From the NCBI RefSeq assembly GCF_003946265.1, contig NZ_RHNO01000005.1, positions 62,001-126,000 on the forward strand: a DNA stretch of 64,000 bases, read 5' to 3'. Positions 50,112 through 59,065 of this stretch are shown piece by piece. The DNA comes from Levilactobacillus yonginensis (GTDB taxonomy: Bacteria; Bacillota; Bacilli; Lactobacillales; Lactobacillaceae). A program made the translations under genes and the position numbers. Each line of letters begins with the position of its first letter. The first letter of the stretch is position 1. Under the pieces are notes generated by a model. That model searched no databases. It was not told where the DNA came from and saw only the letters and a program-made list of their open reading frames with translations.

Positions 50112-51056
50112 ATGCAAATTAGTTTACGTAAATTAGGGGCCGGTTTAGCTGCCTTTGCTGCTGTTGTCGCTGTTGGGGTTAGTTTAAACACGACCACTGC
50201 GAACGCCGCTGGCAAAAAAGTTGCTGATATTTCGCAATACCAAGGGAATATCAACTGGAAGAAGGCGTCCAAGGACTTAAAGTACGCCATTATTCGGGTG
50301 CAACACGGTAGTAAGGGTGACACTGGTTACATGGTTGACAGTAAGCGAAATGTCAACGCCAAAGGCGCATACAAGTATGGTGTTCCATTTGGCCAATACA
50401 TGTTTGCCGAATTTACCAGCGTGAAGGATGCCCAACAAGAAGCCAAGGACTTCTACAAGCGGAGTAACTCCCACACGAAGTTCTACGCTTTGGATGAAGA
50501 AAAGCGGATGCCTGGTGCCAAGAGTAAGGAACAAACTTACGTTAACGCTTGGTTAAAGACTATGCGTAGTTTAACTGACAAGCCACTGATCATGTACTCT
50601 GGTGAATGGTACGCTAACTCTAACAACTTGAACTTCTCCAAATTCGATGGGACTTGGATTGCCAAGTACAGTTCTACCAAGCCTAAAGTTTCTGGTACTT
50701 CCGTTGACTTATGGCAACACACGAGTTCAGGTAAAGTTTCCGGTATCAGCGGGAACGTTGACTTGAACAAGGTTTTAGACAATGCCGCTGTTAAGAGTTG
50801 GTTCGCAGGTAACACGACTCACTCAAAGACGAGCTACTACAGCTCAGCTAGTGGTGTCACGGGTATCAAGACCAAGAAGGCCGTTTACGAATACTCTTCC
50901 ACCCTCTTTACCAAGAGTCACCGCGGTACCAAAGTGGCTGCTGGTAAAAAGTTAGCCGTTAAGGCAGTTGTTAAGAACAACAAGAATGCTTACCGTTTCC
51001 AATTAACGAATGGTAAGTACGTCACTGCCAACCAAGCATACGTTTCAACTTACTAA
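50112..51056 (+). CDS. Secreted GH25 muramidase with C-terminal surface-binding repeat
   Basis: 314 residues. The signal peptide ends TANA-AG. The GH25 barrel starts VADISQYQG and has the acidic FYALDEEKR strand and a final VDLWQHTSSG block. After about residue 235 comes a basic, Tyr- and Lys-rich module (AYRFQLTNGKYVTANQAYV) resembling DUF5776/SLAP-type cell-wall-binding domains. It cleaves peptidoglycan glycan strands, likely in cell separation or remodelling. GAGGAGG precedes the ATG at 50112. Confidence 0.9.
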   Translation: MQISLRKLGAGLAAFAAVVAVGVSLNTTTANAAGKKVADISQYQGNINWKKASKDLKYAIIRVQHGSKGDTGYMVDSKRNVNAKGAYKYGVPFGQYMFAEFTSVKDAQQEAKDFYKRSNSHTKFYALDEEKRMPGAKSKEQTYVNAWLKTMRSLTDKPLIMYSGEWYANSNNLNFSKFDGTWIAKYSSTKPKVSGTSVDLWQHTSSGKVSGISGNVDLNKVLDNAAVKSWFAGNTTHSKTSYYSSASGVTGIKTKKAVYEYSSTLFTKSHRGTKVAAGKKLAVKAVVKNNKNAYRFQLTNGKYVTANQAYVSTY

Positions 51057-51066
51057 ACTTGTATAT

Positions 51067-51101
51067 AAAAGGCGTCTGACCGCTGTCAGACGCCTTTTTT
51101 G
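51067..51101. terminator. Bidirectional terminator
   Basis: AAAAGGCGTCTGAC/GTCAGACGCCTTTTTT perfect stem between the convergent GH25 and GH8 genes. Confidence 0.92.
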
Positions 51102-51117
51102 CGTTCAGATGATTCAC

Positions 51118-52248
51118 TTATTCCAAACCAGTAACCACTTGAAGGGTCGCGGAGTAGTAGTTCTTCCGTGGAATCTTTTTAGATAGTTGCTTAGCCGTTT
51201 TATTCTTTAAGGCCGTCTTTTTCATTGTCTTGGCGGCAAAGTGAACGGGGGCAACAAATGCCGCGTTGCTGTAATTGTTCACTGCCCGACCACCCAAGGT
51301 ATAGACTGCTTGCACCTGCTTTTTTTGATTAAAAAACCGCAATTGTTTAGTCAACGCATTTTTAGTCACCTTATCATGCTTCAGCTTATAGGTTTGGGCA
51401 AGTCGCCAAGGAACCCGGCAAGCATTATAGCCAACTTGATTATCCGTTCCGGACTCAATGCTATACGGCGTAACAGCCTTTAATTTAAGACTCTTACCCG
51501 TAGCCAAAATGAAATCTGGGAACAAACCGGTCTTATGACGAGCGCTTAGCTTCTTAACAGCTATTTGGCTACGACTAGCTACCTTAGTCCAGGTGCTATC
51601 TTTCATGTATTTAGCAAATGTCTTAAAGTACCCGGTCGTCAAATCTGAGGGCCGCAACTTACTCCGATCATAGCTGCTAGTCGCCCAATTACCCATGGTT
51701 GGCAAATAGGTGGTTGGGTTGAGTTCCTTTTGCTTAATCGCGGTCAACAATTTCTTAGCCGCCTGCTTATAATTGATCTGCTTACTCCCCCACTTTTTGT
51801 CCGCTAAGATTAGGGCGTACGCAATGTCTAAATCACCATCCGTCGCACTATTCTTCTGCGACCCTTGACTGGTCATCTTTCCGGACCGTTTAGTCTGCTG
51901 CCACTGCATCAAAGGCAGTTTATTGGAGACTCGGTGCGCACGATAGTACTTGTACATCTGATTAAAGGTCGTCCGCGTATTAGCCCCTTTCTTCGCTGCT
52001 AAAACCGTGGCTAACATACCGTATCCTTGGCCTTCAGATAGAGCCGTGGTACTGCCCGGACCATCATTGGACTTCACATATTTTTGCGTTTTACCACCTA
52101 CGTATATTTTCTTCCACTGGTTGTACTGTGTGACTGCCTGACTGGTTTTCGCCTGAGCAGGTAGCGGCTGTCCCAGTGCAAGCCCCAAAGCGCAACCACT
52201 TAACAGAACAACCCCCAACGTTTTAAGTAACCATCGTTGTTTTCGCAT
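51118..52248 (-). CDS. Secreted glycoside hydrolase family 8
   Basis: 376 residues with a signal peptide (LSGCALGLALG ... PAQA). The family-8 general acid Glu lies in LSEGQGYGML, and ATDGDLDIAYALILADKKWG has the paired Asp; GTDNQVGYNACRVPWRLA is the conserved later block. GH8 includes endoglucanases, chitosanases and BcsZ-type enzymes; a role in processing self-made or plant beta-glucan is possible. The ATG at 52248 follows AGGAAG; the frame extends 9 codons upstream without a better site. Confidence 0.92.
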   Translation of the reverse strand: MRKQRWLLKTLGVVLLSGCALGLALGQPLPAQAKTSQAVTQYNQWKKIYVGGKTQKYVKSNDGPGSTTALSEGQGYGMLATVLAAKKGANTRTTFNQMYKYYRAHRVSNKLPLMQWQQTKRSGKMTSQGSQKNSATDGDLDIAYALILADKKWGSKQINYKQAAKKLLTAIKQKELNPTTYLPTMGNWATSSYDRSKLRPSDLTTGYFKTFAKYMKDSTWTKVASRSQIAVKKLSARHKTGLFPDFILATGKSLKLKAVTPYSIESGTDNQVGYNACRVPWRLAQTYKLKHDKVTKNALTKQLRFFNQKKQVQAVYTLGGRAVNNYSNAAFVAPVHFAAKTMKKTALKNKTAKQLSKKIPRKNYYSATLQVVTGLE

Positions 52249-52356
52249 CCATTTCAGCTTCCTTTCCTCAACCACATTTCCTTTAAATTATAGCGTTTTC
52301 AGAGATAGTTTGTCGTGACAAATGAACCATTATTTGACGATTGACCCCATCAAAAA

Positions 52357-52383
52357 AGTCGCCCCATTGAATTGAGACGACTC
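52357..52383 (-). terminator. Terminator of the MerR-cupin-CMD operon
   Basis: Minus-strand AGTCGTCTC ... GGGCGACT stem followed by T6. Confidence 0.75.
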
Positions 52384-52388
52384 ACTGA

Positions 52389-52709
52389 TTAATCTGTAAA
52401 GATTTCTTTCGCAATATTGAAAGCAGACCAAGCCTTAGGCCAACCAACATAGAATGAAAGGTGCGTAATGACTTCAGCAATCTCGTCTTTGGTGATGCCG
52501 TTACCCTTGCCAATCTTTAAACGCGCTGGTAATTGTTCAAAATTCCCGGCAGAAATCAACGCTGAAATCGTAATCAGACTTCGTTGGTGAGCTGACAATT
52601 TGTCCTCTCGTGACCACACTTGTCCGAATAGAACATCATCATTTAATTCTGCAAATTTCGGAGCAAAATCGCCCAAGTTATCGCGTCCTGCAGTTTGTTT
52701 TTTAGCCAT
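52389..52709 (-). CDS. Carboxymuconolactone decarboxylase family protein
   Basis: 106 residues. The CMD signature LSAHQRSLITISALIS, then KDEIAEVITHLSFYVGWPKAWSAF, is clear. The CxxC of AhpD-type peroxidase reductants is absent, so it is of the CMD-like type. It is the last gene of a three-gene operon and starts 12 bp after the cupin stop. CMD-like and cupin pairs are common redox or quinone-associated modules in lactobacilli; the substrate is unknown. Confidence 0.9.
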   Translation of the reverse strand: MAKKQTAGRDNLGDFAPKFAELNDDVLFGQVWSREDKLSAHQRSLITISALISAGNFEQLPARLKIGKGNGITKDEIAEVITHLSFYVGWPKAWSAFNIAKEIFTD

Positions 52710-52721
52710 TTAACAGACCTC

Positions 52722-53132
52722 CTAGTCTAAAGCATCGTAAGTCTTATCATCAACTGGTTCTAACCATTCTGGCGTACCGGCCGTGATCGCGATGTGACTA
52801 AACCAGCTATCCTTCGTCGCACCATGCCAATGCTTAACGCCATCCTTGGTAACCACGACGTCGCCCGCTTTTAAGTGGCGTGCTGGTTGACCAGCTTCTT
52901 GATACCAGCCTTCGCCACCGGTAACCAACAGGATTTGGAAACCATCATGATGGATGTGCCAGTTATTCCGACAACCAGGTTCAAAGGTAACGTTCCCAAC
53001 ACCAACGTTCACGTCTGGATCGTTAACTAACCCTTGTAAATAGCTCTGACCTACGAAAAAGTCTTGATAAGCAACGTTTTTGTCGCCAGCTGGAAAAATT
53101 ACACCATTTTTGATATCTTCATTTTTTGCCAT
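52722..53132 (-). CDS. Cupin-domain protein
   Basis: 136 residues, one cupin barrel. Motif 1 is NNWHIHHDGFQILLVTGGEG with metal-binding His pair and Gln/Glu, and motif 2 is GDVVVTKDGVKHWHGA with the third His. Such small cupins often bind Mn or Fe and act on aldehydes, quinones or nothing known. It is cotranscribed with MerR upstream (15 bp) and CMD downstream. Confidence 0.9.
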   Translation of the reverse strand: MAKNEDIKNGVIFPAGDKNVAYQDFFVGQSYLQGLVNDPDVNVGVGNVTFEPGCRNNWHIHHDGFQILLVTGGEGWYQEAGQPARHLKAGDVVVTKDGVKHWHGATKDSWFSHIAITAGTPEWLEPVDDKTYDALD

Positions 53133-53147
53133 TTTAAAGTGTCCTTT

Positions 53148-53567
53148 CTAATCCTGAAATCTCTGTAAATAGTCATGGAAACTTTCTGAATCATCAATTG
53201 TATGAGCTGTCTTGCCATCATACCAGTCGATTTTATGTCCCAAGACCTTTAGATGCATCTGTTGTTCCGCAATCTCAGCTTCGGCGTTGTCCTTGACTCG
53301 TTGTAACAGTTGACGCCGTTCAGCAATCGTTGTATCGCCTTCCGCACGCAACTTGACGTACCGTTTTAAATCATTGAGCTGCATCCCCGTTCCTTTTAAA
53401 TGTAGGATAAATCCCACCCAACGGATGTCTTCTGCAACGTAGTAACGCACACCATTGTCATCGCGCTGTGACAGAATCAAGCCTTGATCCTCGTAGTAGC
53501 GTAACGTATAAGCAGATAAACCCACTAACTTTGAAAACTCGCCAATTCGATAACGTTTGTCAGCCAA
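53148..53567 (-). CDS. MerR-family regulator
   Basis: About 139 residues. The winged HTH is RIGEFSKLVGLSAYTLRYYEDQGL; a long dimerisation helix follows (ERRQLLQRVKDNAEAEIAEQQMHLKVL) with no effector-binding Cys cluster, placing it near AdhR/NmlR-type sensors. The TTG at 53567 is eight bases after GGAGG and begins the domain; the upstream frame is not supported. It lies directly behind a 19-bp-spaced promoter carrying a perfect palindrome, so it is probably autoregulated. Confidence 0.9.
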   Translation of the reverse strand: MADKRYRIGEFSKLVGLSAYTLRYYEDQGLILSQRDDNGVRYYVAEDIRWVGFILHLKGTGMQLNDLKRYVKLRAEGDTTIAERRQLLQRVKDNAEAEIAEQQMHLKVLGHKIDWYDGKTAHTIDDSESFHDYLQRFQD

Positions 53568-53600
53568 CTTCAACACCTCCGTTAATTGCTTACAAGACTT

Positions 53601-53631
53601 AGTAAACACCTTAGAGTGTACTCTAAGGCAA
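53601..53631 (-). promoter_or_regulatory. MerR-type promoter and operator
   Basis: Perfect palindrome CCTTAGAGTGTACTCTAAGG (53609-53628) between minus-strand TTGCCT (53626-53631) and TTTACT (53601-53606), spaced 19 bp. The long spacer filled by a dyad is the hallmark of MerR-activated promoters. Confidence 0.88.
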
Positions 53632-53647
53632 GCGAAAATAACAAAAA

Positions 53648-53672
53648 AGGTCGATAAATTTTATCGACCCCC
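53648..53672 (-). terminator. Terminator of the TetR gene
   Basis: GGTCGATAAA/TTTATCGACC stem with T tract on the minus strand. Confidence 0.75.
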
Positions 53673-53676
53673 TAAT

Positions 53677-54243
53677 CTAATCAATTTTAAATTGGGCAAT
53701 TGCCAACGCCATTGTTTGTTCAAAACGTTGATTGACCTTACGCTGAGAAAGATTCAGGAATCCCCCGATTTCCTGCATAATGAATCCAAACAACACTGAC
53801 CGGTACAATGTTGATTCGACCAGTCCCGTATCTCCAGCTTCATCAAGGTGTAGGCTCCGAAACATTTGTTGGTACAGGTCGACCAACGCCTTGTGTGTCC
53901 GCGTCAATTGATGTAAATCATTCGGATTCATGAGCAAAGGGGCCAGGTGTTGTTGCTGATTACAGCTTTGCCGAAATTCTTGAGCAAAAACCATCAGTGC
54001 TTCCTTACCTGAAACACCGACCAAGCGACGCATCAATCGATCTTCAATTTCCTTAACAAACTGTAACCCAACTTGATCCAACAAATCATTCAAGCTCTCA
54101 ACGTAGTTATAGAGCGATTGTGGCCGTACCTCCAATGCCGCCGCCAATGCCCGAATGGTTAAATGGTCGACCCCTTCTTCAGCAATCATCAAATTAGCCC
54201 GATCGATCACCTTTTCATGCGATAAAGTCCGTCGTTTCACCAT
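53677..54243 (-). CDS. TetR-family repressor of the adjacent exporter
   Basis: 188 residues. The N-terminal HTH is clear (LMIAEEGVDHLTIRALAAALEVRPQSLYNYVESLNDLL in pieces); the C-terminal ligand domain is helical, with a QFVKEIEDR and LDEAGDTGLVESTLYRS pattern. It is divergent from a DHA2 exporter, and a 15-bp operator-like palindrome lies in the shared region, so local repression with drug release is likely. ATG 54243 is chosen for GAGAGGGG; the frame is open to 54297, inside the operator. Confidence 0.9.
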   Translation of the reverse strand: MVKRRTLSHEKVIDRANLMIAEEGVDHLTIRALAAALEVRPQSLYNYVESLNDLLDQVGLQFVKEIEDRLMRRLVGVSGKEALMVFAQEFRQSCNQQQHLAPLLMNPNDLHQLTRTHKALVDLYQQMFRSLHLDEAGDTGLVESTLYRSVLFGFIMQEIGGFLNLSQRKVNQRFEQTMALAIAQFKID

Positions 54244-54282
54244 AGTGTGTACCCCTCTCCAGCCTCTTTTCGCTATTATACA

Positions 54283-54297
54283 TTGAAACGGTTTCAA
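54283..54297. promoter_or_regulatory. Candidate TetR operator
   Basis: Perfect dyad TTGAAAC-G-GTTTCAA in the TetR-DHA2 intergenic region. Confidence 0.75.
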
Positions 54298-54398
54298 AAT
54301 AAACTGATGTATGTAATTTATTTTCTTTAAATATCAGTATATAATATGCATTAATTAATGAGGGCCAGTGTGCTCCCCAAATAAAGAGGCTTATATCA

Positions 54399-55841
54399 AT
54401 GACTGACAACAATAATCATGCTTATAATCGGGTGGGCCTCATGGTCACCCTCATGTTCGGAACTTTTTGTACGGCATTAACCACAAACATGTTGGTTACC
54501 GCCTACCCGACCTTGATGAACCGCTTCGCAATTTCTAGTGCCACCGTTCAATGGCTAACTACCGGTTTTTTGCTGGTCATGGGGATCATGATTCCCATCA
54601 GCGCGTGGCTAATTAACAACTATAGTCTACGAACAATTTATTTAACCGCCCTCAGCTTCTTTTTAGTTGGCCTAGTTATCAGTTACACGGCCAGCAGCTT
54701 TGGGCTAATTCTGTTGGGACGATTAATTCAAGCGATTGGTGTAGGCATCACCTTTCCAACTATTCAAACCGTCCTACTCGTAACTTTCCCTGCCGACAAA
54801 CGGGGGGCCATGATGGGGCTCGGTGGAATCGTCATTGGTTTAGCACCCGCTCTAGGCCCGACCGTCTCTGGGTGGATTCTAGACAACGCTAGCTGGCGCG
54901 ATTTATTTGGCGTCATGATTCCACCTGTTATTTTGGTTCTCGCCCTGTCGCTTTTCTTTGTGCGGCCAGTCATCCCAATTAAAAAGTCCCCAATCGATAA
55001 ATTTGCGATTCTCTTATCAACGATTGGTTTTGGGAGCCTCCTCTATGGCTTTTCAGAAGTTGGCGAAAATGGTTGGGGCTCGGTGACTGTAATTGGCGGT
55101 ATTTTGGTTGGCTTAATTTTTATCGGTTGGTTTGCCCGCCACGAATGGCCACAGGCGCAGCCCTTCTTAAACGTCCGCTTGTTAAAAATCCCTTCATTTA
55201 CGATTGCCTCCTTCATAACTGCACTTTCCAACACGGCCATGATTGGGATTCAAGTCGTACTTCCGATGTACCTTCAACAGGTTCGGGGACTATCACCCTT
55301 CCACTCTGGACTGATGATTCTGCCTGGCGCCTTAATTTATGGGGTTGTCAGCCTAATCAGCGGCACGCTCTACGACCGGATGGGTGGTCGGCGCTTGGCT
55401 CTAATTGGCACCTTTCTCCTAACACTGGGGACCCTACCATTCGCCTTTCTTACGCAAAGCACGCCTTATAGTTACGTTGTTTGTGAGTATACAATTCTGA
55501 TGATTGGGGTCGCCCTAGTAACCATGCCAATTACGGCAGCCAGTTCCATCGACCTTCAAGGCATTCAACTCAGCCACGGTACAGCCGTTAACAGTACCAT
55601 GCGGCAGGTAATGACTTCGATGGGAACCGCCATTCTGGGGAGCGTCCTGGCTAACGTGACCACCAACCATTTACCAGCCCAGACGCTACGCCACACAGCA
55701 CCACTCCTTTACCAAAGTCAAAGTTACCAAGCTGCCATGACCGGCTTTCACGCAGCCTTCCTTGTTGCAACGGCATTCGGCATTCTCGACTTTATCTTTG
55801 CCTGTTTCTTAAAGTCTCGCCAACGGGAGGTAATCGCATGA
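54399..55841 (+). CDS. DHA2-type MFS drug exporter
   Basis: 480 residues and about 14 hydrophobic segments. It shares STVQWLTTGFLL, GRLIQAIGVGITFP and GLAPALGPTVSGW with the exporter at 4979-6388 and other EmrB/QacA proteins. It is divergent from TetR and overlaps a DUF4811-type gene by four bases. Export of hydrophobic drugs or metabolites under TetR control is inferred. The start ATG 54399 follows AGAGG. Confidence 0.92.
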   Translation: MTDNNNHAYNRVGLMVTLMFGTFCTALTTNMLVTAYPTLMNRFAISSATVQWLTTGFLLVMGIMIPISAWLINNYSLRTIYLTALSFFLVGLVISYTASSFGLILLGRLIQAIGVGITFPTIQTVLLVTFPADKRGAMMGLGGIVIGLAPALGPTVSGWILDNASWRDLFGVMIPPVILVLALSLFFVRPVIPIKKSPIDKFAILLSTIGFGSLLYGFSEVGENGWGSVTVIGGILVGLIFIGWFARHEWPQAQPFLNVRLLKIPSFTIASFITALSNTAMIGIQVVLPMYLQQVRGLSPFHSGLMILPGALIYGVVSLISGTLYDRMGGRRLALIGTFLLTLGTLPFAFLTQSTPYSYVVCEYTILMIGVALVTMPITAASSIDLQGIQLSHGTAVNSTMRQVMTSMGTAILGSVLANVTTNHLPAQTLRHTAPLLYQSQSYQAAMTGFHAAFLVATAFGILDFIFACFLKSRQREVIA

Positions 55842-56581
55842 TTTTAATTCTATTATTCGTCGGAATTTTAATTTTCATCGGTGGCCTATTACTCATGCCC
55901 ACCAAAGCAACTCGTTTGATTACCGGTGCTATCGGTTTGCTCTTATTGCTCACCATGGCAACCTTTATGATTGGCAACGACAACTGGCACTGGGGAATGC
56001 ATCAGACTACAACCACGTCGACAGTCAACATCACGTCGATGTCCCCCGATAAACGATTGGGACTACTAGTCTATCAACCGATCCGCCAATCCAAATATGA
56101 ACAAGTCTACGTTTATAAGAATTCTCATGCGACCCAACAACACACCAACGCTAGCTTAAAGACTAGCAACCGTGTAGCCTATACCTCAACAAAACAGGCC
56201 CAACTGACGACCAAACGAACTTATTGGACTTACAATCAGCATTGGCAATGGTTATTCAAGTGGACCGGTAGCCACCACGAGTTGATCCGTCGTCAAAATG
56301 CGTTTGTTCTGCCTGACTCATGGACGACCTTGAGTTCCGCTCAAGCCAAGTGGCTAGCAACCACGGTTAAGACCCAAGAGGCCGCAGCAAAACGCAACCT
56401 ACAAAAACAGGTCACCACAGCGTTCGAAGCTGCCTTAGCCCAGCAACCCACGATGACTACGCAACAGCAACAAGCTTTAAAGAAGAAATTGACTAAACAA
56501 GCGCAACTTGTAGCTAACCAACGTCTATCTCAAAATTTAACAAAATTAGTGAAGGCTGCCCACTCACAACCGATTCGATAA
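55838..56581 (+). CDS. DUF4811-type membrane protein
   Basis: 247 residues. Two N-terminal hydrophobic segments (2-22, 28-47) precede a long exported-looking domain rich in Thr and Gln with the WTYNQHWQWLFKWTGS core; the C-terminus is a helical Gln/Lys stretch. This matches my memory of DUF4811 proteins found behind DHA2 exporters in lactobacilli. Coupled by ATGA to the exporter, it may be an accessory subunit. Family assignment is from memory. Confidence 0.75.
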   Translation: MILILLFVGILIFIGGLLLMPTKATRLITGAIGLLLLLTMATFMIGNDNWHWGMHQTTTTSTVNITSMSPDKRLGLLVYQPIRQSKYEQVYVYKNSHATQQHTNASLKTSNRVAYTSTKQAQLTTKRTYWTYNQHWQWLFKWTGSHHELIRRQNAFVLPDSWTTLSSAQAKWLATTVKTQEAAAKRNLQKQVTTAFEAALAQQPTMTTQQQQALKKKLTKQAQLVANQRLSQNLTKLVKAAHSQPIR

Positions 56582-57186
56582 TATTAACATCGTGCATGGA
56601 CGCGATAATCCGGTAGCATCTTTGTAAGGCTGTCGACCAAACGGCGCCGTTTAACAAGACACTTGTTTTACGTTGCCGCTAATATAGGCTTGGTTTTCCA
56701 TCGTCACCCTATTCATTGCCCACAATTAGCCTTCTACTCATCTAAGACAGTTATCACTTCAATCAGCTCATAAATACGTTTCCGCCAGCCCGCGACTCGT
56801 TCACGGGCTTTTTGATTTATCATACTATGCCTTTTGCCGGCTAGTTAACCACCCCTGGTAAGCCAAGTTTCCGCTCTGAACAACTTACCCATTTGCCAAA
56901 TTAGCCAGCTATAAAATAGTTCATTAAACCGCTTCATAGCAACGCTAGTGGCGACAGTTTTTAAAATTCAGCCATCAAATCACCTTAAAAATTCTCAGTT
57001 GGCTCTGCCAGCTTTTTAACAACCAAAATCTTCTCTCGCTCCTACCCTGACCTTTTCGATTGCGACTATAGTAAAAATAAAGCGGTTGAAGGATTGTCAA
57101 AAATATTTTGTCTGATGAGCCATTATTGTAAAATACACTACCACGTACAATAGTGACTCGTAAATGTTGATTGGAGGAGGATTACG
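56582..57186. other. Gene-free stretch before the LPQTG gene
   Basis: About 600 bp without a credible ORF. A terminator-like CCCG ... CGGGC-T5 hairpin occurs at 56788-56813. The last 120 bp hold the promoter region of the surface-protein gene. Confidence 0.55.
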
Positions 57187-58935
57187 ATGATAAGAAAGGT
57201 TACCACCGTCGTGATTGGTATTCTAATAACCATTACCGTCTTTATCCTTGGCGGTCTTGGTGCAGGTGGCATCACAGCTCACGCGGGAAGTGTCACGGTA
57301 TCTGGCCTGGATGGCAATAATGCAACGATTACGGATTCCAACGGCACACCCATCCCTAATGGAAGCGACTTAAGCAAATGGAATAACTATACGATTGACT
57401 ACAACTGGCGGATTCCAGACGGACAAGTCATCAAGGATGGTGATACTGCCACCGTCACGTTCCCACACAGTGCTGTTGGCCGCCGGGACGTTACTTTCCC
57501 GTTGTATGACGATAACGGTCAAAAGATTGGGACGTTTAGCATCAAGGAAGGTGAAAGCACCGGGACCATTACGTTCAACGGTGCGCTAGCGAATACCACG
57601 AAGAATCGTACGGGGAATCTACAATTTTATGTTAAAGGAAGTACGACGGAGGATAACACGAACCTAAACTGGGGAATCAATAAGGTTGGCTGGGTTTCTG
57701 AGCGCAATCCAGACGGCTCGCCAGCCAAATTGACTTGGAATATCGCTTTCAATCCAACCAGTTCAAGTCTGGGGCAGGCCGTCGTTACCGATAGTCTCGG
57801 TCCCGGCCAGGAATACATTCCTGGTAGTGTTCACGCCCACACCGGGAGTTACGATAGCAATGGCTTCTTCATCAGTGACGGCGGATCCATTTCGCCAGCC
57901 ATCAACGTCATGGGTAGCGTCTTAACCTTCACCTTTAGCGATGTCAAGACGGCCGTCAACATGACCTACCAAACTACTCCTACCATTTCTGGTACCGGTG
58001 GAACCTGGAAAAACAATGCTTCAATGAACGGCAAAAATGTCAGTGCCCGTATCGTCTGGGGCGGTAGCGGGACCGGCAATGGTAATGGCGACGACCAACA
58101 GGCCGGTGAAGTTATTCTGAAAAAGACAGCCAAAACTAATGGTGAAGTCCTAGCAGGTGCCGTTTACGATTTACAAGATGCTAATGGTAAAGTCATTAAG
58201 ACAAACTTGGTGACTGATGCTGAAGGGATCATCAAGTGTGATGGCCTCGCCGCCGGCAATTATCAATTTGTTGAGGTTACCCCACCAGCCGGGTTTGAAT
58301 TAAACAACCCCCCCATTCCATTTACCATTACCGACGGACAAACCGCCGCAGTTACTGTCGCAGCAACCGATGTTCGGGAGAATTCTAGTTCTGAAGGCGG
58401 CGGTACACCGGAAAATCCTGGTGGCGGTGGCAACACCGAAACCCCAACCAACCCTGGCAATCCGGGAACTGGTACAGAAACCCCAACCAACCCCGGAACT
58501 GAGACGCCTACTAATCCTGGAACAGAAACACCAACCAATCCAGCAACGCCTCAAAAACCTCAGAAACCAGGAAAACCGACGACGCCAAATAAACCAACAA
58601 AACCTAATAAACCAGTCAAGCCCACTAAGCCAAATGGCCCGACGACTCACAAACCGGGGACTAGTAGCTCAAATAGTCAGCAGACCATTACGGGCGGCAG
58701 TGGCGCCTACCCAACCACGCCTGGTAATGGCAGTACTAACCAGCAATCCGGTGGCACTACCGTAGCTGGTAGTGGTAGCAGCTCAAATAGTGGTGCTGCA
58801 GCTGGTACCTACGTGGGCGCAACCTTACCTCAAACTGGTGAACGCTCTTCCCAAGGTTACGTTTGGTTAGGTGTTATGTTACTTGTCATTACGGGTCTTG
58901 GTGCCTACGATTGGAAGTTAGAACATAAAGGCTAA
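57187..58935 (+). CDS. LPQTG-anchored adhesin-like surface protein
   Basis: 582 residues. The signal peptide ends AHA-GS. Residues about 35-290 form an MSCRAMM/collagen-adhesin-like N2-N3 region (TVTFPHSAVGRR, LTWNIAFNPT). At 310-400 lies a Cna-B/SpaA domain with isopeptide Lys (VILKK) and Glu (FVEVTPPAGF). A Pro/Thr/Gly-rich wall-spanning stretch with ETPTNPGT repeats and a K-P-T-K-P region leads to LPQTGE (L547) with membrane helix and basic tail. Sortase would anchor it to peptidoglycan. The ligand is unknown. GGAGGAGG precedes the ATG at 57187. Confidence 0.92.
   Translation: MIRKVTTVVIGILITITVFILGGLGAGGITAHAGSVTVSGLDGNNATITDSNGTPIPNGSDLSKWNNYTIDYNWRIPDGQVIKDGDTATVTFPHSAVGRRDVTFPLYDDNGQKIGTFSIKEGESTGTITFNGALANTTKNRTGNLQFYVKGSTTEDNTNLNWGINKVGWVSERNPDGSPAKLTWNIAFNPTSSSLGQAVVTDSLGPGQEYIPGSVHAHTGSYDSNGFFISDGGSISPAINVMGSVLTFTFSDVKTAVNMTYQTTPTISGTGGTWKNNASMNGKNVSARIVWGGSGTGNGNGDDQQAGEVILKKTAKTNGEVLAGAVYDLQDANGKVIKTNLVTDAEGIIKCDGLAAGNYQFVEVTPPAGFELNNPPIPFTITDGQTAAVTVAATDVRENSSSEGGGTPENPGGGGNTETPTNPGNPGTGTETPTNPGTETPTNPGTETPTNPATPQKPQKPGKPTTPNKPTKPNKPVKPTKPNGPTTHKPGTSSSNSQQTITGGSGAYPTTPGNGSTNQQSGGTTVAGSGSSSNSGAAAGTYVGATLPQTGERSSQGYVWLGVMLLVITGLGAYDWKLEHKG
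58420..58560 (+). repeat. In-gene Pro/Thr repeat tract
   Basis: Repeats of about 24 bp encoding ETPTNPGT (with one longer unit), followed by K-P-rich codons. Such repeats vary in number between strains. Confidence 0.75.
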
Positions 58936-58953
58936 GCGAGACTAATTTTAAGC

Positions 58954-59008
58954 CTATACCGCTCTACCATTCTTGGTTTGATAACGATTTTTGATTTTCC
59001 CCCTTTAG
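58954..59008. repeat. Motif shared with 4615-4672
   Basis: Second copy of the ATTCTTGGTTTGATAA ... CCCTTTA segment, again directly before a terminator, after the LPQTG gene. Confidence 0.5.
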
Positions 59009-59018
59009 GTCTTAAAAG

Positions 59019-59055
59019 AAAGTCCGTGCAATCGCTCTGATTGCACGGACTTTTT
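59019..59055. terminator. Bidirectional terminator
   Basis: AGTCCGTGCAATC/GATTGCACGGACT perfect stem then T5. Confidence 0.92.
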
Positions 59056-59065
59056 GCCTATTCCT

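Noticed and set aside
57395-58765. ORFs antisense to or out of frame with the LPQTG gene, including Pro/Val-rich ones
   Set aside because: They arise from the repetitive Pro/Thr codons of the wall-spanning region and lack ribosome sites.
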